In this document: positions 60,441-64,000 of the stretch, one piece after another | How positions within the stretch are numbered: position 1 is the stretch's first letter | Layout: the number at the start of each line of letters is the position of its first letter | Assembly (NCBI RefSeq): GCF_900105685.1 | Contig: NZ_LT629781.1 | Span: 372,001 to 436,000, forward strand | Source of the DNA: Verrucomicrobium sp. GAS474 | GTDB taxonomy: Bacteria > Verrucomicrobiota > Verrucomicrobiia > Methylacidiphilales > GAS474 | Length of the DNA: 64,000 nt | Reading direction: 5' to 3' | The notes under the pieces: model-generated | What the model saw: only the letters and a program-made list of their open reading frames with translations | The model's database searches: none | Told to the model about the DNA's origin: nothing | Made by a program: the position numbers and the translations under genes

Positions 60441-61517
60441 CTATAACCCCATCTCGCCCTGACGGTGGAAGTCGTCGGTAAACTTCGGCCGCTTCTCGGC
60501 GTTGTCAAGGTAGGCGAAGAATTCCTCGGGTTTCTCGAAGAGGTGGCCCTTCTCGATGTAACTATCGGTGGTGAAGGGGGAGAACCCCTTCGGGAAGATC
60601 ATGTACCGGGCCTTCATGTAGTCCCGCGCGTGACCCAGCTCGTCCATCATCCCGGCGGAGAGCGGGGGCCGCTCGGGATAGGGATGGATCGCGACGACGG
60701 CGTCGACCTTGCCGACATACCAGTGGAGGTCCCGGTGGACGGTGTAGGAGTAGATCAGCTCCCGGTCGATCTGCGCCGTCTGGCTGGTGCTGATCTCGAC
60801 GGTCTGGGGATCGATGACGACGGCGTAGTCCCGCAGGCGGCGGATGACGTCGTTCACCACCTGCCGCTTGTCCGGCGTGGCGTAGGTCATCGAGTAGCTC
60901 GCGTAGACGACCCACGGCTTCGGATGGACCACGAGTTTATAAAGGCAATCGGGGGGCTCCCCGACGGCGATGACGTAGTGGGGGATCCCCATGTTCCGCG
61001 CCCAGTCCTCGGAGAGGGAGACCTCCTCGTTCATCCAGGAGAGGATCTCGTAGAGGGTGTGGTGGCGGGCCTTGAGGGCGGTGAGGAACGAATTGGGATT
61101 GTGGAATAGGTCGCCCGTCTCCTCGCGCTCCATCTCGCGCTTGATCACCCACTCGGCCTCGATGAGGGTGACGATGCAGTCGGGCCGGATGAATTCCTTG
61201 ATGACGCGCTGGTCCTTGAACTTCCGGTTGATCCGGTTCCACTCGACCGTGGCGGGGGCGCGGATGATGACGTCCTTCAGCTTGTTCTTCTCGATCTCGA
61301 AGCCGATCTTCTCGTACTCCCGCTCGCGGGTCAGCTCGAAGACGTAATCGGTGGTGCCGAGGAGCCGCTCCATCGGCTTGCGCCCCGCCTTGGTGAATTC
61401 CCGGACGGCGTCGAAGACATGGATCTCCCGGCCGTTCTGCCGGCCGAGTTGGACGACTTTTTCGAGATAGGCCGCATCGGCCATCCCGGCAATCATTCCG
61501 GTGACAAGGACTCTCAT
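60441..61517 (-). CDS. Kinase-like/nucleoside-deoxyribosyltransferase-like two-part protein
   Basis: This is a 358-residue protein that I do not recognise with certainty. The start (MRVLVTGMIAGMADAAYLEK) looks like the first strand and loop of an adenylate-kinase-like P-loop protein, but the GKT/GKS lysine is missing. The second half resembles the nucleoside 2-deoxyribosyltransferase fold: IDRELIYSYTVHRDLHWYVG, DAVVAIHPYPERPPLSAGMM, then DELGHARDYMKARYMIF (the pattern of a surface Asp, .P.SaG and E..A). If so, it could handle deoxynucleosides, which fits deoC downstream. The ATG complements 61515-61517. Confidence 0.6.
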   Translation of the reverse strand: MRVLVTGMIAGMADAAYLEKVVQLGRQNGREIHVFDAVREFTKAGRKPMERLLGTTDYVFELTREREYEKIGFEIEKNKLKDVIIRAPATVEWNRINRKFKDQRVIKEFIRPDCIVTLIEAEWVIKREMEREETGDLFHNPNSFLTALKARHHTLYEILSWMNEEVSLSEDWARNMGIPHYVIAVGEPPDCLYKLVVHPKPWVVYASYSMTYATPDKRQVVNDVIRRLRDYAVVIDPQTVEISTSQTAQIDRELIYSYTVHRDLHWYVGKVDAVVAIHPYPERPPLSAGMMDELGHARDYMKARYMIFPKGFSPFTTDSYIEKGHLFEKPEEFFAYLDNAEKRPKFTDDFHRQGEMGL

Positions 61518-61622
61518 GAGAAGGATCGGGAGCGTAGCGGTCCCCTCGGATGAAGTAAAGGACGCCCCACGGAGATGCCCTTGCCCCCCCTTCCCCTTTC
61601 AGTTATAAAACCCCCCCTCTTT

Positions 61623-62360
61623 ATGGACCGCTATTATTGCCCCGACCTGGAAGCCGGACACCTCGACGAAGCCGAGTCCCACCACTGCGGTCGCGTGATG
61701 CGCCACGTGGCCGGCGATTTCGTCACCGCCTTCGACGGGCGGGGCGAGGAATGGAAGGTGAAGCTGACCGAGGAAAAGGGGAAGCTCTGGCACTTCAAGA
61801 AGCTGACCTCCTCGAAGAGCCCCGCCCCCGCCGCGAAGATCGTCCTCGCCCAGGCGGTGCCGAAGAACCGGGCGATGGACCTCATCCTCCAGAAGGCGAC
61901 CGAGCTCGGCGTCGCCGAGATCGCCCCGCTCCAGTCGGACCGCGTCGTCTCCCGCGCCGGGGACGCCGAGGCGGCGCAGGAGAAGGTCTCCAAATGGCAG
62001 GACGCGGTGACCGAGGCGGCGAAGCAGAGCGGCCAGAACTGGCTCCCCGCCATCGCCCCGCTGCGGAAGCCCCGCGATTTCTTCGCCGAGGTGCAGAAGG
62101 CCCCGCTGAAGCTGATCGCCTCGCTCCAGCCCGAGGCCCGTCCGCTGAAGGAAACGCTCCGCGAGGCCCTCGCCGCCTCCTCCGGCAAGGCTCCCCACAC
62201 CGTCGTGATCATGATCGGGCCGGAAGGCGATTTCACCCCCGCCGAGATCGGCGAGGCCCGGGCGAACGGTTTCCTCCCGGTCTCCCTCGGCAATCTGGTC
62301 CTCCGCTCCGAGACCGCCGCGCTCTACAGCCTCGGCATCCTGAAGTACGAGCTGGAGTAG
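61623..62360 (+). CDS. rsmE: 16S rRNA (uracil-1498-N3)-methyltransferase RsmE
   Basis: This is a 245-residue SPOUT-class enzyme that methylates U1498 in the 30S decoding region with SAM. The N-terminal PUA-like part (DRYYCPDLEAGHLDEAESHH, then RVMRHVAGDFVTAFDGRG) is followed by the SPOUT knot: AVPKNRAMDLILQKATELGV, the IGPEGDFTPAEIGEA loop (GPEGG form) and LGNLVLRSETAALYSL (L..RSETA). The ATG at 61623 is used. Length equals the family norm (about 243). Confidence 0.96.
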   Translation: MDRYYCPDLEAGHLDEAESHHCGRVMRHVAGDFVTAFDGRGEEWKVKLTEEKGKLWHFKKLTSSKSPAPAAKIVLAQAVPKNRAMDLILQKATELGVAEIAPLQSDRVVSRAGDAEAAQEKVSKWQDAVTEAAKQSGQNWLPAIAPLRKPRDFFAEVQKAPLKLIASLQPEARPLKETLREALAASSGKAPHTVVIMIGPEGDFTPAEIGEARANGFLPVSLGNLVLRSETAALYSLGILKYELE

Positions 62361-62378
62361 GGCGCTCCCGCCGCGTAT

Positions 62379-63287
62379 TTAGCGCACGCCTTCCGCCGCG
62401 ATCATCCGCAGGTATTCCCCGTAGGACGACTTGCCGTACGCCTTCGCGTTCTTCGCGATCGTCTCCCGGTCGATCCAGCCCCGGAAGAGGCCGATCTCCT
62501 CGAGACAGGCGACCTTCAGGCCCTGCCGGTTCTGCACGGCCCGGATGTAGTCGGCCGCCTCGATGAGGTTCTCGTGGGTCCCCGTGTCGAGCCAGGCGGT
62601 GCCGCGGCTCAGGACTTCGACGTGGAGCGTCCCCTCGGCGAGGTAGCGGCGGTTGAGGTCGGTGATCTCGATTTCCCCGCGCGGCGAGGGGGTGATCTCC
62701 CGCGCGTAGGCGGGGGCGTTTCCGTCGTAGAAATAGAGGCCCGGGATGGCGAGGTTGGAGCGGGGCTTCTCCGGCTTTTCCTCCAGGGAGAGCGCCTTCG
62801 TCCCGGTGCCGTCGATCTCGACGACGCCGTAGGAACGGGGGTCGACGACGTGGTAGCCGAAGATCGTCGCCCCGGCCGTCCGGGCCGAGACGTTGACGAG
62901 CATGTCGGTGAGGTAGGCGCCGTAGAAGAGGTTGTCCCCGAGGATGAGGCAGGAGGGATTCGTCCCGACGAAGTCGGCCCCGATCCGGTAGGCGTCGGCC
63001 AGGCCCCGGGGCTCGTCCTGGGTGGCGTAGCTCAGCGCGATGCCGTAGGAGGAGCCATCCCCGAGGAGCCGCTCGAAGAGGGGCCGGTCGTGCGGCGTGG
63101 TGATGACGAGGATCTCCCGGATCCCGGCCAGCATGAGGACCGAGAGGGGATAGTAGATCATCGGCTTGTCGTAGACCGGCATCAGCTGCTTCGAGAACGG
63201 CAGCGTGAGGGGGAAGAGCCGGGAGCCGGAACCCCCGGCGAGGATGATGCCCCGGCGGGCGGGGGCGGCGGCGAGGGGGGCGCTCAT
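62379..63287 (-). CDS. rmlA: Glucose-1-phosphate thymidylyltransferase
   Basis: This is a 302-residue enzyme that makes dTDP-glucose from glucose-1-phosphate and dTTP. It has the nucleotidyltransferase signature GIILAGGSGSRLFPLTLPFS, KQLMPVYDKPMIYYPLSVLM, the LGDNLFYG metal site and FSKQ-type lysine. The C-terminal ends with GTAWLDTGTHENLIEAADYI, as in RmlA (RfbA). The gene lies 26 bases downstream of rmlB on the same strand, so an operon for dTDP-sugar formation is likely. The rmlC and rmlD genes are not in the window. Confidence 0.96.
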   Translation of the reverse strand: MSAPLAAAPARRGIILAGGSGSRLFPLTLPFSKQLMPVYDKPMIYYPLSVLMLAGIREILVITTPHDRPLFERLLGDGSSYGIALSYATQDEPRGLADAYRIGADFVGTNPSCLILGDNLFYGAYLTDMLVNVSARTAGATIFGYHVVDPRSYGVVEIDGTGTKALSLEEKPEKPRSNLAIPGLYFYDGNAPAYAREITPSPRGEIEITDLNRRYLAEGTLHVEVLSRGTAWLDTGTHENLIEAADYIRAVQNRQGLKVACLEEIGLFRGWIDRETIAKNAKAYGKSSYGEYLRMIAAEGVR

Positions 63288-63313
63288 ATAGTAATGGAAG
63301 GAGGGGAGATTTA

Positions 63314-64000
63314 CTAAACCGAAACGCCGCCGAGCCGTTCCCGCGCGTAGCGGGTCTCGGTGATGGCGTCGGCCCAGGGGCGGTTCTCGAGGTACCAGGC
63401 GATCGTCTTTTCGAGGCCGGTCTCGAAGGTCTCCTGCGGCGTCCACCCGAGGGCGGCCTTGATCTTCGCGCAGTCGATGGCGTAGCGGCGGTCGTGGCCG
63501 GGGCGGTCCTTCACGAAGGTGATCTGGTCGGCGTAGGGCTTCCCGTCGGCCCGGGGACGGAGGGTGTCGAGCGTGGCGGCGAGGCGGCGGACGAGGTCGA
63601 GGTTCTTCACCTCGTTCAGGCCGCCGACGTTGTAGACCTCGCCGGGCGCGCCGGTCGAGAGGATGAGGTCGATGGCGCGGCAATGGTCGGCGACGTGGAG
63701 CCAGTCCCGGACGTTCGTCCCGTCGCCGTAGACCGGGAGGGGCTTCCCGTCGAGGGCGTTGAGGATCATGAGGGGGATCAGCTTCTCGGGGAACTGGTAG
63801 GGGCCGTAGTTGTTCGTGCAGTGGGAGACGAGGGTCGGCAGGCCGAAGGTGTGGAAGGCGGCGCGGACGAAGTGGTCCGAGGCGGCCTTCGAGGCGGCGT
63901 AGGGGCTGTTCGGCGCGTAGGGCGTCGTCTCGCGGAAGGGCGGATCCTCGGGCTCGAGGGAGCCGAAGACCTCGTCGGTCGAGACATGGAAGAAGCGGAA
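63314..64000 (-). CDS. rmlB: dTDP-glucose 4,6-dehydratase, C-terminal part
   Basis: The 5' end lies beyond the right edge of the window; 228 codons plus the stop are visible. The SDR-extended enzyme converts dTDP-glucose to dTDP-4-keto-6-deoxyglucose. Visible blocks are [26 protein letters not shown] (the Y-x3-K pair), [16 protein letters not shown] and [17 protein letters not shown], all diagnostic of RmlB. The next step after RmlA in rhamnose synthesis, it is placed directly upstream of rmlA. Confidence 0.95.
   Translation of the reverse strand, partial: FRFFHVSTDEVFGSLEPEDPPFRETTPYAPNSPYAASKAASDHFVRAAFHTFGLPTLVSHCTNNYGPYQFPEKLIPLMILNALDGKPLPVYGDGTNVRDWLHVADHCRAIDLILSTGAPGEVYNVGGLNEVKNLDLVRRLAATLDTLRPRADGKPYADQITFVKDRPGHDRRYAIDCAKIKAALGWTPQETFETGLEKTIAWYLENRPWADAITETRYARERLGGVSV

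Noticed and set aside
1-64000. CRISPR array, tRNA, rRNA, integrase or transposase
   Set aside because: No regularly spaced direct repeats, cloverleaf-like sequence with a CCA-compatible acceptor, or DDE/tyrosine recombinase motif was noticed by reading; a tRNAscan and an ISfinder search would be decisive.

Overview
The window is GC-rich, with a strong bias to C-ending codons, and comes from a Gram-negative bacterium that makes lipopolysaccharide. LpxK, a WaaF-like heptosyltransferase, Mpl, MurJ, two autotransporters, lipoproteins and a prepilin-type protein all indicate a diderm cell. The mix of a stand-alone CoaB-like protein, passenger-repeat autotransporters, homing-endonuclease-associated repeats and many starts without a clear Shine-Dalgarno sequence fits Verrucomicrobiota best. 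That placement is an inference from gene content, not a 16S result. No rRNA, tRNA, CRISPR array, transposase or integrase was seen.

Layout. 1-6 kb: end of ychF, a small ribbon-helix-helix-like protein, a LytTR/LytS two-component pair, coaB-like, tadA, a DICT-like protein and a LuxR regulator. 6-8.4 kb: first autotransporter. 9-15 kb: envelope glycan operon (mpl, GT4, GT9, GT-C membrane protein) with ATGA overlaps. 15.5-18.4 kb (minus): TPR protein, small ORF and fmt, divergent from an 18.5-23.1 kb plus-strand run (Sua5, GT-C, azoreductase, isochorismatase, glycosyltransferase). 23.2-25.3 kb: second autotransporter, paralogous to the first. 25.3-30.5 kb: tightly packed lipoprotein-lpxK-waaF-murJ operon. 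30.5-34.4 kb: lactonase, a frameshifted NERD-domain gene, an SDR and small exported or membrane proteins. 34.4-36.1 kb: an AT-richer island with a four-repeat HNH/homing-associated protein that has its own promoter, a long leader and a perfect terminator. 36.1-42.2 kb: class III cyclase-like protein, pseudopilin, queA, a CBS-PAS-kinase-receiver hybrid and a FUSC-like protein. 42.3-45.8 kb: FemAB/GNAT-like protein, two half-size EamA/SMR genes, PAP2 phosphatase and a DPM1-like GT2, which together suggest polyprenyl-phosphate sugar handling. 46-54.7 kb: degenerate GH43, double-motif aspartic protease, MocR regulator with EamA exporter, a zinc-free MDR reductase, YjbQ and DUF423. 54.9-64 kb: PfkB kinase, giant CPBP membrane protease, deoC, a kinase-like/deoxyribosyltransferase-like protein, rsmE and rmlA-rmlB.

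The most unusual features not explained by standard genes are: (i) a dispersed family of structured intergenic repeats, with three near-full copies plus partial and diverged copies, always lying at the 3' ends of genes and twice as facing pairs; (ii) the stand-alone homing-associated repeat protein; (iii) a GH43 protein lacking two of its expected catalytic acids; (iv) a hairpin that would hide the start codon of the giant CPBP protein; and (v) a protein beside deoC that seems to join a P-loop-less kinase-like half to a nucleoside-deoxyribosyltransferase-like half.
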